Positions 19,110-28,602 of a stretch of 64,000 nt of DNA are shown here, in pieces. Numbering within the stretch: position 1 is the first letter of the stretch; each line of letters starts with the position of its first letter. Made by a program: the position numbers and the translations under genes. The stretch is from Streptomyces sp. CGMCC 4.7035 (GTDB taxonomy: Bacteria; Actinomycetota; Actinomycetes; Streptomycetales; Streptomycetaceae), in contig NZ_CP134053.1 of assembly GCF_031583065.1 (NCBI RefSeq), positions 6,985,001 to 7,049,000 of the forward strand. The letters are read 5' to 3'. The notes below the pieces were generated by a model. The model was not told the origin of the DNA, ran no database searches, and was given only the letters and a program-made list of their open reading frames with translations.

Positions 19110-20528
19110 GTGAGGGTGTCCCCCACAAGGTCCACAAGGCCCGCGAAGCCTGCGCGGCCTGCGAGGTCTGCAACCTCTACAAGCTCTGCAAGGTCCACAA
19201 GCGCCACGAGGTCCGGCGCCCTGCTCTCCTCGATCGTCGCTGTGATCGTGGCCGTGTCCGCCGCCCTCTACTTCGGTGTCGCCGCCGTCGACGGCGGCAG
19301 CCACAGCAGCCTCGGCGCCGGCCATCCCCTCCGGCCGGGCTCCGCCGCACCCGCCTCCACCGGAACCTGGGTCGGGACCTGGTCGGCCTCGCCCTCCGGG
19401 GCCGAGCCCGGCACCGGGGCGGACGGAATGGCGGGGCGGTCCGTGCGCAACGTCGTCCACGTGGGTGTCGGCGGTACGAGTGCCCGCGTCACGCTCTCCA
19501 ATCTCTACGGCCGGCAGCCGCTGACCCTCACGCACGCCTCGATCGCGGTCGCCGCCACGGCGGGCGACGCGGGCACGGGCGCGGCCGCCGTCGCCGGCAC
19601 CATGCGCCGCCTCACTTTCGGCGGTGCCGTCCCGGTCGTCATACCCTCCGGCGGACAGGTGGTCAGCGACGCGGTGCGCATCGCCGTCCCGCACGACTCC
19701 GACATGCTCGTGACCACGTACTCCCCCACCTCGTCGGGCCCAGTCACCTACCACCGGTACGCGCGCCAGATCTCCTACCTCGCCCAGGGCGACCGCACGG
19801 AGGACGTGAGCGGCGCCGCCTACACCGAGCGGACCGGCCACTGGCGCTATCTGACCGCGCTCGACGTGCTGAGCGACGACTCGGTCGGCACCGTCGTCGC
19901 GTTCGGCGACTCGATCACGGACGGCGCCACCTCCACCGTGGGCGCCGACCGCCGCTGGACGGACATCCTTTCGGACCGGCTGCGCGCGGCGGCCGGATCC
20001 GACGACGTGCCCCGCTACAGCGTCGTCAACCAGGGCATCAGCGGCAACCGGGTCCTGGCGAGCGGCCCCGGACGGCCCGCCGACAACCAGAGCGGTCTGT
20101 CCCGCTTCCACCGCGATGTGCTGGGCCGTACGAACGTCAAGGCCGTCATCATCGACCTCGGCATCAACGACACCGGGCGCGCGGATGCGGACCGGATCAC
20201 GGCGGGGCTGCGCACCCTCGTCCGCGAGGCGCACGCGCGCGGCCTCAAGGTCGTCGGCGCGACGCTGACGCCGTTCAAGGGCTACCGCGGCTACCGGGCC
20301 GACCGCGAGCAGGCGCGGCAGGCCGTCAACGCGCAGATCCGCGCGGGCACGGTCTACGACGAGGTCGTCGACTTCGACAAGGCGTTGCGCGATCCGTACG
20401 ACCCGCGCCGGCTGCGCTCCGACTACGACTCGGGCGACCATCTCCACCCCAATGACAGGGGCTTCCGCGAGATGGCGGAGGTCTTCGACCTGACCTCGCT
20501 GAAGGGGGCGGCACCGGCCCGGCTGTGA
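19110..20528 (+). CDS. Secreted SGNH/GDSL hydrolase
   Basis: About 472 residues. A membrane/signal segment (LLSSIVAVIVAVSAALYFGVAAV) follows a basic Ser/Thr/Ala-rich stretch. The catalytic domain has block I AFGDSITDG (nucleophile Ser), block II NQGISGNR, block III LGINDT and block V SGDHLHPND with the Asp-His pair. An N-terminal all-beta region (about 70-240) precedes it, as in Streptomyces secreted esterase/lipases with this layout. The start is uncertain: the GTG at 19110 is used, with 19116 as an alternative. The substrate is unknown. Confidence 0.82.
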   Translation: MRVSPTRSTRPAKPARPARSATSTSSARSTSATRSGALLSSIVAVIVAVSAALYFGVAAVDGGSHSSLGAGHPLRPGSAAPASTGTWVGTWSASPSGAEPGTGADGMAGRSVRNVVHVGVGGTSARVTLSNLYGRQPLTLTHASIAVAATAGDAGTGAAAVAGTMRRLTFGGAVPVVIPSGGQVVSDAVRIAVPHDSDMLVTTYSPTSSGPVTYHRYARQISYLAQGDRTEDVSGAAYTERTGHWRYLTALDVLSDDSVGTVVAFGDSITDGATSTVGADRRWTDILSDRLRAAAGSDDVPRYSVVNQGISGNRVLASGPGRPADNQSGLSRFHRDVLGRTNVKAVIIDLGINDTGRADADRITAGLRTLVREAHARGLKVVGATLTPFKGYRGYRADREQARQAVNAQIRAGTVYDEVVDFDKALRDPYDPRRLRSDYDSGDHLHPNDRGFREMAEVFDLTSLKGAAPARL

Positions 20529-20636
20529 CGGCGGGCGGGCGGCACGAGTACTGGCCAGTGGCTTGTCACGCAGCGTCTCTGGAACTCCTCGGGTGCGAAG
20601 TGGTGCGAAGCTGGAGGCGCGGATGATTCATCGGCG

Positions 20637-21038
20637 TCAGGCTGAGGCGGATTCTCGGGCCGCCGCCTGGTCGAGCGAAGCCGGGCATGGCTGCGTGCCC
20701 GGGTGCGTGGCGAGATCGATCAGTACATCGAGTCGGCGGCCCGCTTCCTGCAACTCGGCGACCTTCACCGCGATACGGGCGCGCTCGTCGAGCAAGCGCT
20801 CCAGCAACCCCGGGCCGACGTAGCGGGCGTCGATGGCGGGCAGGAGGGTTGCGATCAGACGGCTGCCGAGACCGGCAGTGTAGAGCTGCTGGATGAGCCC
20901 CACACGGTCCACGGCCGCCTCCGGGTAGACGCGCTGACCGCTGGCCGTGCGCTGGGGACACAGAAGGCCCTGCTCCTCGTAGTAGCGCAGGGCACGCGTG
21001 CTGACTCCGGCCTTTTCGGCCAGTTCGCCGATGCGCAT
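20637..21038 (-). CDS. MerR-family transcriptional regulator
   Basis: A 133-residue protein with the MerR N-terminal domain: MRIGELAEKAGVSTRALRYYEEQGLL and the following QRVYPEAAVDRV. The effector part is short, has few cysteines and resembles MerR proteins that sense small molecules or stress. The ATG at 21038 is the conserved family start. It is divergent from the SDR gene, and the intervening promoter has the long spacer and inverted repeat that MerR proteins act on. Confidence 0.88.
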   Translation of the reverse strand: MRIGELAEKAGVSTRALRYYEEQGLLCPQRTASGQRVYPEAAVDRVGLIQQLYTAGLGSRLIATLLPAIDARYVGPGLLERLLDERARIAVKVAELQEAGRRLDVLIDLATHPGTQPCPASLDQAAARESASA

Positions 21039-21074
21039 CCGACTCCTCCTGCTTGTGCTGTCGCCCGTCACGAC

Positions 21075-21106
21075 TTGCCCTTCACGTCAACGTCAAGTTT
21101 TAGCGT
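21075..21106 (+). promoter_or_regulatory. MerR-type promoter of the SDR gene
   Basis: TTGCCC (21075-21080) and TAGCGT (21101-21106) are separated by 20 bp, longer than the optimal 17, as in promoters activated by MerR-induced DNA distortion. CTTCACGTCAACGTCAAG (21080-21097), an inverted repeat with one mismatch per arm, sits in the spacer. Confidence 0.65.
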
Positions 21107-21158
21107 AGGCGGCACAGGGCGGACACGTATCCTCCACCGCCCACCGAAAGGAAAGAAC

Positions 21159-21875
21159 ATGGACATTTCCGGTTCCACCGCGCTCGTGACCGGAGCCAAT
21201 CGAGGGATCGGTCGGCGCTTCGTCGATCAACTGCTGGCCCGGGGAGCCAAGAAGGTCTACGCCACGGCTCGGCGCCCGGAGCTGATCGACACGTCCGACT
21301 CGCGGGTCGTGCCGCTGTACCTGGACTTGCTGGACGAGAAGTCGATCGTGGACGCCGCCGCAGCAGCGCAGGACGTCACGCTGCTGGTCAACAACGCCGG
21401 CATCGCGACCGGGGCCAACCTCGTGACCGACGACCTGGACACGATCCGGCAGGACCTGGAAACCCACCTTTTCGGCACGCTCCGGGTCATTCGCGCCTTC
21501 GCTCCAGCCCTCGCCTCCAACGGCGGAGGAGCGATCGTGAACATCCTCTCCGTGCTTTCGTGGGTGGCCACCGCCGAAGGCTCGGGCTCGTACTCGGTGG
21601 CCAAGGCCGCGGAGTGGAACATGACCAACGGCGTGCGCCTTGAGCTCGCCGGTCAGAAGACCCTCGTCCAGGGCGTGCATCTGGGGGCCGCGGACACCGA
21701 CATGATGGCGGGACGCGACGCCCCCAAGATCGACCCGACGGACGTCGCACGAGCCAGCCTCGACGGCGTGCAGGCCGGGGCCATCGAGGTGCTGGTCGAC
21801 GACCCCAGTCGCTTCGTCAAGGCCGCCCTCTCGGGCGACCCTGCGCAGCTCTACAGCCCTGCGTCCGGGAACTGA
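21159..21875 (+). CDS. Short-chain dehydrogenase/reductase
   Basis: A 238-residue classical SDR: cofactor loop TGANRGIG (11-18), LLVNNAG, then the catalytic YSVAK motif (Tyr and Lys). The residues after strand 2 (TARRPE) favour NADPH. The substrate is unknown. The ATG at 21159 follows GAAAGGAAAG. It is divergent from the MerR gene over a MerR-type promoter, so it is probably induced by the ligand of that regulator. Confidence 0.88.
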   Translation: MDISGSTALVTGANRGIGRRFVDQLLARGAKKVYATARRPELIDTSDSRVVPLYLDLLDEKSIVDAAAAAQDVTLLVNNAGIATGANLVTDDLDTIRQDLETHLFGTLRVIRAFAPALASNGGGAIVNILSVLSWVATAEGSGSYSVAKAAEWNMTNGVRLELAGQKTLVQGVHLGAADTDMMAGRDAPKIDPTDVARASLDGVQAGAIEVLVDDPSRFVKAALSGDPAQLYSPASGN

Positions 21876-22035
21876 CCCCTTCCCGGCGCGCCCAGATCGC
21901 GGCGCCCGTTCTTGCCCTGCGCTGATCGGGACTTGCTTCGGGCGTCCCCCGCTCCATCTTGGGCCCAGTGCCCCGTCTGGCCCTGGCGGACATCCGGGCC
22001 CCTGAGCGACTGATCGGTGCCGTCCGTACCGCCGG

Positions 22036-22906
22036 TCAGTACTCGCCGCCCCGCCGCCGGTCCCGCTCCTCGCGGCGGGCCTCCCGGCGCTCGCGCTGGA
22101 GCTCGCGGCGCTCCTCGTGGCGCTCCCTGCGCTCCTCGTGCCGCTCGCGCATCAGGTCGTGGTGCCCGTCCAGCATCTTGCGGTGGGCCTCCTCCACCTC
22201 CTCGCGGAACGACGAGTGCAGCTCCTTGCGGGCGGCCTTGCGGTCCAGCTTCTCCTGGCGGCGCTCCTCCTTCAGCCGCTGCCGCTCGGCCCGGGTGAGC
22301 TTGCGCTCGACGCCCACCCCGCCCCAGAACGCGAACCCGGTGACGATCACGCGCGGTGCGCCCGGCTCCCCCGGCACGCCCTCCTCGCGCTGGTCGAACC
22401 CGCCCATGATCCCGATGCCGCGCACGACCACCTCGACACCGGGCGGCACGATGACGTTCATCCCGCCCATGATCGCGACGCAGTTGATCTCGACCTCGCG
22501 GTCCGCGAAGTTCGCCTCCCGCAGGTCGATCTCACCGCCGCCCCAGAAGGCGAAGCAGTTGAACCGTTTCGGCACCGTCCAGCGCCCCTTGCGCTGGAAC
22601 CCCGACATGACGGCAACGGCCCACGCCGACGAGCCCCCGCCGCCGACGATCCGACCCGCCCAACTCCCGCTCTCAACAGGCTCCTTGACCAGCGACACCA
22701 CCGGAGGAGTGACGCCCGCCGTCGGCAAGTCCCGGGTGATGGGCGCCAGTTCGCCGTACGTCCGCGCCTTGTACGTGGCCTCCAGCACCCTCGGCGACTC
22801 GTTCACGATCGGCATCGGAAGCCCGGAGTTCCGGGACGGGGGGCATGGGCGCCCGCGGCGTCGGCCGCTGATCGTCGCTTCCCCCAGAAGACACGGCGTC
22901 GGTCAT
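22036..22906 (-). pseudogene. DUF1707 protein with frameshifted, shortened N-terminal domain
   Basis: The frame starting at 22906 gives the beginning of a DUF1707 domain (ELRASDADRERVAE). The end of the same domain (LEATYKARTYGELAPITRDLP) is encoded one frame over, and the roughly 19 residues normally between them are missing. The junction is near 22785-22798. After it the frame is intact to 22036: a glycine/hydrophobic beta-rich region (FNCFAFWGGGEIDL, CVAIMGGMNVIVPPG) and a very charged Arg/Glu coiled-coil tail. A short ORF from 22815 could still be translated. An assembly error is possible. Confidence 0.6.
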
Positions 22907-22938
22907 GACAGCAGCCTACGAGTTCGTGGAGCGGGGGG

Positions 22939-24003
22939 CTACGAGACCGCGCGCTCCGCCTGCCCCGCGTACATCTTGGCGATCACCGCCTCGATGTCCG
23001 GCTCCCGTACCGAAAGATCCACCAGCGGATACTCCGCCGCGATCCGCGCCACCAGCGGAGCCGCCGACTCCGACGCCGGGAAGGCGAGCCACTGCCGCGG
23101 CCCCTCGACCCGCACCACGCGCGCGGACGGCACCTGGATCGGGGGCAGTTCACGCTCCAGGTCGACGACGAGGGTGCGCTCGCTGTCGCCCACCTCGTGC
23201 AGCCCGGCGAGCGGGCCGTCGTACATCAGGCGTCCGTGGTCGATGACCATCACCCGGGAGCACAACTGCTCGATGTCCTGGAGGTCGTGGGTGGTCAGCA
23301 GCACGGTCGTGCCGCGCTCGGCGTTCAGGTCACGCAGGAAGTCCCGGACCTTGGCCTTGGAGATGACGTCGAGGCCGATCGTCGGCTCGTCCAGGTACAG
23401 CACCTCAGGGTCGTGCAGCAGGGCCGCCGCGATGTCGCCCCGCATCCGCTGCCCCAGCGACAGCTGCCGCACCGGGACGTCCAACAGACCGTCCAGTTCG
23501 AGAAGTTCGACGCAGCGATCGAGGTTCTCGCGATAACGGACGTCCGGGATGCGGTACATGCGGTGCATCAGCCGGTACGAGTCGATCAACGGGAGGTCCC
23601 ACCACAGGGTCGTGCGCTGTCCGAACACCACCCCGATGCGCTGCGCGAGCCGCGTCCGCTCGCGGGAGGGGTCGATCCCGGCGACCCGCACCCGGCCGCC
23701 GCTCGGCGTCAGGATCCCGGTCAGCATCTTGATCGTGGTGGACTTCCCGGCACCGTTCGGGCCGATGTAGCCGACCATCTCGCCGCGCGCCACGGTGAAG
23801 GAGATCGAGTCGACGGCCCGCACCTGCCGCCGCTCGCTCTTCAGGAAACCGGTCTTCTTGCGCACGTCGAAGACCTTTTCGACCTGCTCCAGCTCGATGA
23901 AGCCACTGTTCACAGAGCCACTGGCCACGGAGCCACTGTCCATAGAGCCGTTACCCATAGAGCCGTTACCCATAGAGCCGCTATCCATAGAGCCGCTGTC
24001 CAT
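22939..24003 (-). CDS. ABC-2 exporter ATP-binding protein with N-terminal repeat
   Basis: A 354-residue ATPase: Walker A GPNGAGKST (81-89), signature LSLGQRM, Walker B VLYLDEP and the switch His in LLTTHD. A C-terminal domain of about 80 residues follows. The first 35 residues are seven pentapeptides (MDSGS, MDSGS, MGNGS, MGNGS, MDSGS, VASGS, VNSGF) ahead of the normal start FIELEQVEKVF. The layout with two six-helix permeases upstream (24012, 25048) matches ABC-2 systems of the COG4586/4587/3694 kind, whose cargo is mostly unknown. The start at 24003 is eight bases past the upstream stop. Confidence 0.88.
   Translation of the reverse strand: MDSGSMDSGSMGNGSMGNGSMDSGSVASGSVNSGFIELEQVEKVFDVRKKTGFLKSERRQVRAVDSISFTVARGEMVGYIGPNGAGKSTTIKMLTGILTPSGGRVRVAGIDPSRERTRLAQRIGVVFGQRTTLWWDLPLIDSYRLMHRMYRIPDVRYRENLDRCVELLELDGLLDVPVRQLSLGQRMRGDIAAALLHDPEVLYLDEPTIGLDVISKAKVRDFLRDLNAERGTTVLLTTHDLQDIEQLCSRVMVIDHGRLMYDGPLAGLHEVGDSERTLVVDLERELPPIQVPSARVVRVEGPRQWLAFPASESAAPLVARIAAEYPLVDLSVREPDIEAVIAKMYAGQAERAVS
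23899..24003. repeat. Seven 15-bp repeats at the 5' end of the ABC ATPase gene
   Basis: Seven contiguous 15-bp units, read on the minus strand as ATG-GAT/GGT-AGC/AAC-GGC-TCT variants, start at the initiation codon itself. Five of the seven begin with ATG in frame, so several alternative starts exist. Confidence 0.85.
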
Positions 24004-24011
24004 TGAGCCCC

Positions 24012-25055
24012 TCAGTTCCCCGTACTCCGGTACGAACGCAGTCCCGCACGCCAGGCCAGCCCCGCCAGGGCGCAGCAGCCCGCCGCCACCAACGGCGGGG
24101 CGAAGGCCACCCACGTCGGCAGGTCCAGCGGATACGGCCGCCCCAGCACGTACAGCGCGGGCAGCCAGTTGACGAAGGCGAGCGGCAGCACGAAGGTCAC
24201 CCCGCGCACCAGCTCCTTCGCGAAGACGCTCGGCGGGTACTGGAGCAGTGTCTGACCGCCGTACGTGAAGGAGTTCTGCACCTCGGAGGCGTCCTGCGCG
24301 ACGAACTGGAAGGCCCCGCCCGCCACGAACACCGCGCAGAAGATCGCCGCGCCGCTCAGCAGCGCCATCGGGACCATCAGCACCTTCAGCGGGGTCCAGG
24401 CGACGTCCAGTGCGCCGAAGGCGTATCCGAGGACCAGTACGCCCTGGGTGATCCGGCCGATGCGGCGCAGCGCGAAACGGTCCGCGGCGACCTGCGCGAG
24501 CACGGGCACCGGGCGGACCAGCAGCGTGTCCAGCGTGCCGTCGCGCACCCGCCGCCCCAGCCGGTCCATGGAGCCGAGCGCGAGGTCCGCGAAGCCGAAG
24601 GCGGTGGCGGACAGGCCGTACAGGAAGGCGACCTCGGGCAGGCGGTAGCCGCCGAGCACGTCGACCCGCGAGAACATCAGCATGATCGCGACGAAGTCGA
24701 GCGCGGTGCCGGCGAAGTTGCCGAACGTGGTCATCGCGAAGGAGGCACGGTAGGCCATCGTGGAGCGGATCCACATGGCGGTGATCAGGCGGTAGGCGCG
24801 CAGCCCTTCCCGCACGCGCCCGTGTGCTCCCGTGCTTCCGAACGCCGAATCGCCCTCATACGGCCCGTCGCTCTCATGCGGCCTGTGGCTCTCGTACGGC
24901 CTGTCGCTCTCATACGGCCCGTCGCCCTCATACGGCCCGTCGCCCTCATACGGCCCGTCGCCCTCATACGGCCCGTCGCCCTCATACGGCCCGTCGCCCT
25001 CATACGACCTGTCGCCCTCATACGACCTGTCGCCCTCATGCGCCCGCTCACCCAC
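24012..25055 (-). CDS. ABC-2 exporter permease with hexapeptide-repeat N-terminus
   Basis: A 347-residue protein. The C-terminal 270 residues are a six-helix ABC-2 permease (COG3694-like), including TTFGNFAGTALDFVAIMLMF and the conserved loop RRVRDGTLDTLLVRPVPVLAQ. The first 71 residues are eleven hexapeptides of consensus YEGDGP/YEGDRS, very acidic and with no known role; the ABC core begins at about REGLRAYRLITAMW. GTG 25055 overlaps the stop of the preceding permease (GTGGGTGA). Without this start the gene would have to begin inside the first helix, so the repeat is probably translated. Confidence 0.82.
   Translation of the reverse strand: MGERAHEGDRSYEGDRSYEGDGPYEGDGPYEGDGPYEGDGPYEGDGPYESDRPYESHRPHESDGPYEGDSAFGSTGAHGRVREGLRAYRLITAMWIRSTMAYRASFAMTTFGNFAGTALDFVAIMLMFSRVDVLGGYRLPEVAFLYGLSATAFGFADLALGSMDRLGRRVRDGTLDTLLVRPVPVLAQVAADRFALRRIGRITQGVLVLGYAFGALDVAWTPLKVLMVPMALLSGAAIFCAVFVAGGAFQFVAQDASEVQNSFTYGGQTLLQYPPSVFAKELVRGVTFVLPLAFVNWLPALYVLGRPYPLDLPTWVAFAPPLVAAGCCALAGLAWRAGLRSYRSTGN
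24843..25040. repeat. Eleven 18-bp tandem repeats in the permease gene
   Basis: Eleven units of CTCATACGGCCCGTCGCC and variants fill 24843-25040 and encode the YEGDGP hexapeptides. The middle copies are identical at the DNA level, so the expansion is recent. An 18-bp change keeps the reading frame. Confidence 0.9.
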
Positions 25056-25848
25056 CCTGCACCACCACCCGCCGTGTCGCCGCCGACTGCACCAGCCGCC
25101 CCAGGGCCAGCAGCGCGACCGCCCACGCGCCCTGGAAGGCGTACGTGGGCAGCGGGTCCGCCTCGCCGAGCAGCACGTCCACGGGGGCTTGGAGCAGGGC
25201 GGACCAGGGCAGCACCCGGACGACCTCGCCGAGCGTGCCGGGGAAGACGTTCAGCGGCAGCAGCATGCCTGAGCAGAAGATCGCCAGCAGCCAGGAGAGA
25301 TTGGCGGCGCCCGCCCCGTCCAGCAGCCAGAACGCGCACAGCGCGACGAGGAAACGGATCGCGAAGCTCACCAGCACGCCGAACGCGACCGCGATCACGA
25401 AGGCGAGCCAGGGCAGCGGTCCGGTGGGCAGCGCGAGCGGGAAGACGAGCGCGCCGAACACCAGCGGAACCACCCCCCGGCCCAGCAGGTGGAACAGGGC
25501 GCGTCCCGCGTCCGAGGCCAGCCACCACAGCTGGAGATCGGCGGGCCGGTACAGATCGACGGCGATGTCGCCGGTACGGATGCGTTCGATCAGCTCGTCC
25601 TCGAAACCGCCGCCGAACACCGCCACCGTCATCAGCAGGCCCTGACTCACCCAGACGAAGGTCAACGCCTGTGCCTGGTCGTACCCCCCAAGGTGGGGCC
25701 GCTCGTGCCACAGGGCGAGGTAGGTGTACGCCAAGATCAATCCGAAGACCGTGTTGGTGAACACCCCCGCCGCGGTCGCGGTCCGGTACGTCGCGTACCG
25801 CCGGAAACCACCGGCGGCGACAGCGGCGTACAACCGCCCTGTCCTCAC
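25048..25848 (-). CDS. ABC-2 exporter permease
   Basis: A 266-residue six-helix permease of the COG4587 type, with an N-terminal cytoplasmic stretch (FRRYATYRTATAAGVFTNTVFGLILAY), the ELIERIRTGDIAVDLYRPADLQ loop characteristic of this group and late helices (SWLLAIFCSGMLLPLNVFPGTLGEVVRVLPW). It is the first gene of the leftward three-gene exporter operon. The promoter must lie in 25849-26053, divergent from the PBP gene. Unlike its two partners, it has no repeat expansion. Confidence 0.88.
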   Translation of the reverse strand: MRTGRLYAAVAAGGFRRYATYRTATAAGVFTNTVFGLILAYTYLALWHERPHLGGYDQAQALTFVWVSQGLLMTVAVFGGGFEDELIERIRTGDIAVDLYRPADLQLWWLASDAGRALFHLLGRGVVPLVFGALVFPLALPTGPLPWLAFVIAVAFGVLVSFAIRFLVALCAFWLLDGAGAANLSWLLAIFCSGMLLPLNVFPGTLGEVVRVLPWSALLQAPVDVLLGEADPLPTYAFQGAWAVALLALGRLVQSAATRRVVVQGG

Positions 25849-26053
25849 GGGAAACCACCCTCCTTGACGTGTGCCGGGCCGAAGCGCAGGAGCCTAACGC
25901 GCGGACGAAGTGGCGTTCCACACCTTTTTTCCGTACGACACGTCCTTCGTCCCGGGAACGGAACGCAAGGTGCGACAGTCTTCATCTGGGGGCGCAGATG
26001 GCGTATGAGGGCGTACGGCGACGTACGACGCGAAACGGGAGTCCGGCACCACG

Positions 26054-28498
26054 ATGAGCGACCAGCCGCAGCAGAGCAGCCAGGGCGGAGCGTCCGGAGA
26101 GCCGCAGCCCGCGGCGCACGAGGCGCTCCCCGGCGAGAAGCCGAAGCGGACCGGGCGCACGGGATGGCGCCAGCTGATCCCGACCTGGCGCATGGTGCTC
26201 GGCACCCTCGTGATCGGGGTCATGCTCCTGATGGGCCTCTTCGCACTGGGCTACTACCTGGTCAGGATCCCGGCGGCGAACGCGGCCGCGACCAAGCAGA
26301 GCAACATCTACCTGTACGCGGACGGCAGCGAGCTGGCCCGCGACGGCTCGGTCAACCGCGAGATCGTGCCGCTCGCCCAGATCTCCAAGAACGCCCAGCA
26401 CGCGGCCCTCGCCGCCGAGGACCGCGACTTCTACTCCGAGTCCGCCGTCGACCCCCAGGCGATGATGCGCGCCGCCTGGAACACGGCCACCGGCAAGGGC
26501 AAGCAGTCCGGTTCGACCATCACCCAGCAGTACGTGAAGAACTACTACCTGGGGCAGGAGCAGACCGTCACCCGCAAGGTGAAGGAGTTCTTCATCGCGA
26601 TCAAGCTGGACCGCGAGAAGAGCAAGGACGACATCCTGGAGGGCTACCTCAACACGAGCTACTTCGGCCGCAACGCCTACGGCATCCAGGCCGCCGCGCA
26701 GGCGTACTACGGCGTCGACGCGCAGGACCTCACGGCCGGCCAGGGCGCGTACCTCGCGGCGCTGCTGAACGCGCCGAGCGAATTCGACGTGATCGCGCAC
26801 CCCGAGAACAAGGCGGCGGCCATGGCCCGCTGGAACTACGTCCTGGACGGCATGGTCACCAAGCACTGGCTGACCCCGGCCGAGCGGCAGCAGGTGAAGT
26901 GGCCCGCGCCCGGGCAGCAGGTCGTCGCGACCGGCATGTCCGGGCAGCGCGGCTACCTGGTCCAGGCGGTCAAGGACTACCTCACCAGCAACGACATCAT
27001 CGACGAGGACACCCTGGCCGGCGGCGGCTACCGCATCACCACCACCCTCCAGAAGTCCAAGCAGGACGCCTTCGTCAAGGCCGTCGACGACCAGGTGATG
27101 AGCAAGCTCGACAAGAAGAACCGTGAGGCCGACCGCTACGTCCGCGCGGGCGGCGTCGCCATCGACCCGGCCACCGGCAAGGTCCTCGCGATGTACGGCG
27201 GCATCGACTACACCAAGCAGTACGTCAACAACGCGACGCGCCGCGACTACCAGGTGGGCTCCACGTTCAAGCCGTTCGTGTTCACCTCGGCCGTGCAGAA
27301 CGGCTCCGAGACACAGGACAACGTCCCCATCACCCCGAACACGTTCTACGACGGCACGAACAAGCGCCCGGTGCGAGGCTGGCTCGGCGGCGCGTACGCG
27401 CCCGAGAACGAGGACAGCGTCTCCTACGGCCCGATCACGGTCCGTACGGCCACGGACAAGTCGGTGAACGCCGTGTACGCGCAGATGGCGGTGGACGTCG
27501 GACCGGGCAAGGTCAAGCAGACCGCGATCTCCCTCGGCGTGCCCTCGAACACGCCCGACCTCAACCCGTACCCGTCGATCGCCCTCGGCACGGCCACCGC
27601 GAGCGTCCTCGACATGGCGGAGGCGTACGCGACGCTCGCCAACCACGGAAAGCACGGCACGTACTCGCTGGTCGAGAAGATCTCCAAGGACGGCACCGAG
27701 GACGTGCCGCTGCCGCGGAAGGACATGAAGCAGGTGGTGACCCGCGAGGCGGCGGACACGACCACGGGGATACTCCAGAGCGTGGTGGACAACGGCACCG
27801 CGACGGCCGCGCAGGCCGCCGGCCGACCCGCGGCGGGCAAGACGGGCACGGCGGAGGAGGACCAGGCGGCCTGGTTCGCGGGCTACACCCCGGAACTGGC
27901 GACCGTGGTCTCGGTGATGGGCCAGGACCCGAGCACGGGCAAGCACAAGTCGCTGTACGGAGCGATGGGCCTGGACCGCGTCAACGGCGGCGGCGCGCCG
28001 GCGCAGATCTGGGCGCAGTTCACGCAGGCGGCGCTGAAGGGCAAGCCGGTCGGCGACTTCGACCTCCGCCTCCAGCAGGGCGCGGACGAGTTCGTGGAGC
28101 CCAGTACGGACCCCACGGAGCCGCAGACCGACGTCACCCCCACCGACCCCGAGGAAAACGGCGGCGTGACGGGTGACGAGACCGCCGAGGGCCAGAGCCA
28201 GGGGCAGACCGAGGGCCGGACGACCGGCGGCACCCCGGGAACGGGCGACCCGACGGACACGGGCGGCACCACCGACACCGGGGGCACGACCGGCGCCGGG
28301 GACACCACCGGGACCGGGGGGACGACCGACAGCGGCGGCACCACGGCCTCCGGAGGAACCACCGGAGCGGGCGGCTCGACGGGCACCGGAGGCACGACCG
28401 GGACCGGGGGGACGACCGGCACCGGGGGGACCACGGGGACGGGCGGCACGGCGGACGCCGGAGGCACGCTGGGTACGCAGGGCATGCGGCGGTCGTAG
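26054..28498 (+). CDS. Class A penicillin-binding protein (transglycosylase/transpeptidase)
   Basis: An 814-residue bifunctional peptidoglycan synthase. A cytoplasmic tail is followed by a membrane anchor (46-70). The GT51 domain has EDRDFY (catalytic E122) and GSTITQQYVKN. The transpeptidase domain has STFK (403-406), SVN (470-472) and KTGTAE (596-601). After the catalytic domain comes an extracellular tail of about 150 residues, acidic then Gly/Thr-rich (GGTTGTGG units) from short tandem repeats at 28240-28460; such tails vary in length between strains. It ends before a 14-bp stem terminator. Confidence 0.92.
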   Translation: MSDQPQQSSQGGASGEPQPAAHEALPGEKPKRTGRTGWRQLIPTWRMVLGTLVIGVMLLMGLFALGYYLVRIPAANAAATKQSNIYLYADGSELARDGSVNREIVPLAQISKNAQHAALAAEDRDFYSESAVDPQAMMRAAWNTATGKGKQSGSTITQQYVKNYYLGQEQTVTRKVKEFFIAIKLDREKSKDDILEGYLNTSYFGRNAYGIQAAAQAYYGVDAQDLTAGQGAYLAALLNAPSEFDVIAHPENKAAAMARWNYVLDGMVTKHWLTPAERQQVKWPAPGQQVVATGMSGQRGYLVQAVKDYLTSNDIIDEDTLAGGGYRITTTLQKSKQDAFVKAVDDQVMSKLDKKNREADRYVRAGGVAIDPATGKVLAMYGGIDYTKQYVNNATRRDYQVGSTFKPFVFTSAVQNGSETQDNVPITPNTFYDGTNKRPVRGWLGGAYAPENEDSVSYGPITVRTATDKSVNAVYAQMAVDVGPGKVKQTAISLGVPSNTPDLNPYPSIALGTATASVLDMAEAYATLANHGKHGTYSLVEKISKDGTEDVPLPRKDMKQVVTREAADTTTGILQSVVDNGTATAAQAAGRPAAGKTGTAEEDQAAWFAGYTPELATVVSVMGQDPSTGKHKSLYGAMGLDRVNGGGAPAQIWAQFTQAALKGKPVGDFDLRLQQGADEFVEPSTDPTEPQTDVTPTDPEENGGVTGDETAEGQSQGQTEGRTTGGTPGTGDPTDTGGTTDTGGTTGAGDTTGTGGTTDSGGTTASGGTTGAGGSTGTGGTTGTGGTTGTGGTTGTGGTADAGGTLGTQGMRRS

Positions 28499-28534
28499 GC
28501 CCCTATCACCTTCTTGACCGGCCCCGCACGGGGC

Positions 28535-28574
28535 ACGGCCCGCACCGGATCAAGATCAAGCCGGTGCGGGCCGT
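28535..28574. terminator. Stem-loop terminator between PBP and bcp genes
   Basis: ACGGCCCGCACCGG (28535-28548) pairs perfectly with CCGGTGCGGGCCGT (28561-28574) over a 12-base loop. It lies between convergent genes and can serve both. Confidence 0.78.
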
Positions 28575-28602
28575 TCGTGTTTCGAGTACGGGCGGCGGGC
28601 GC

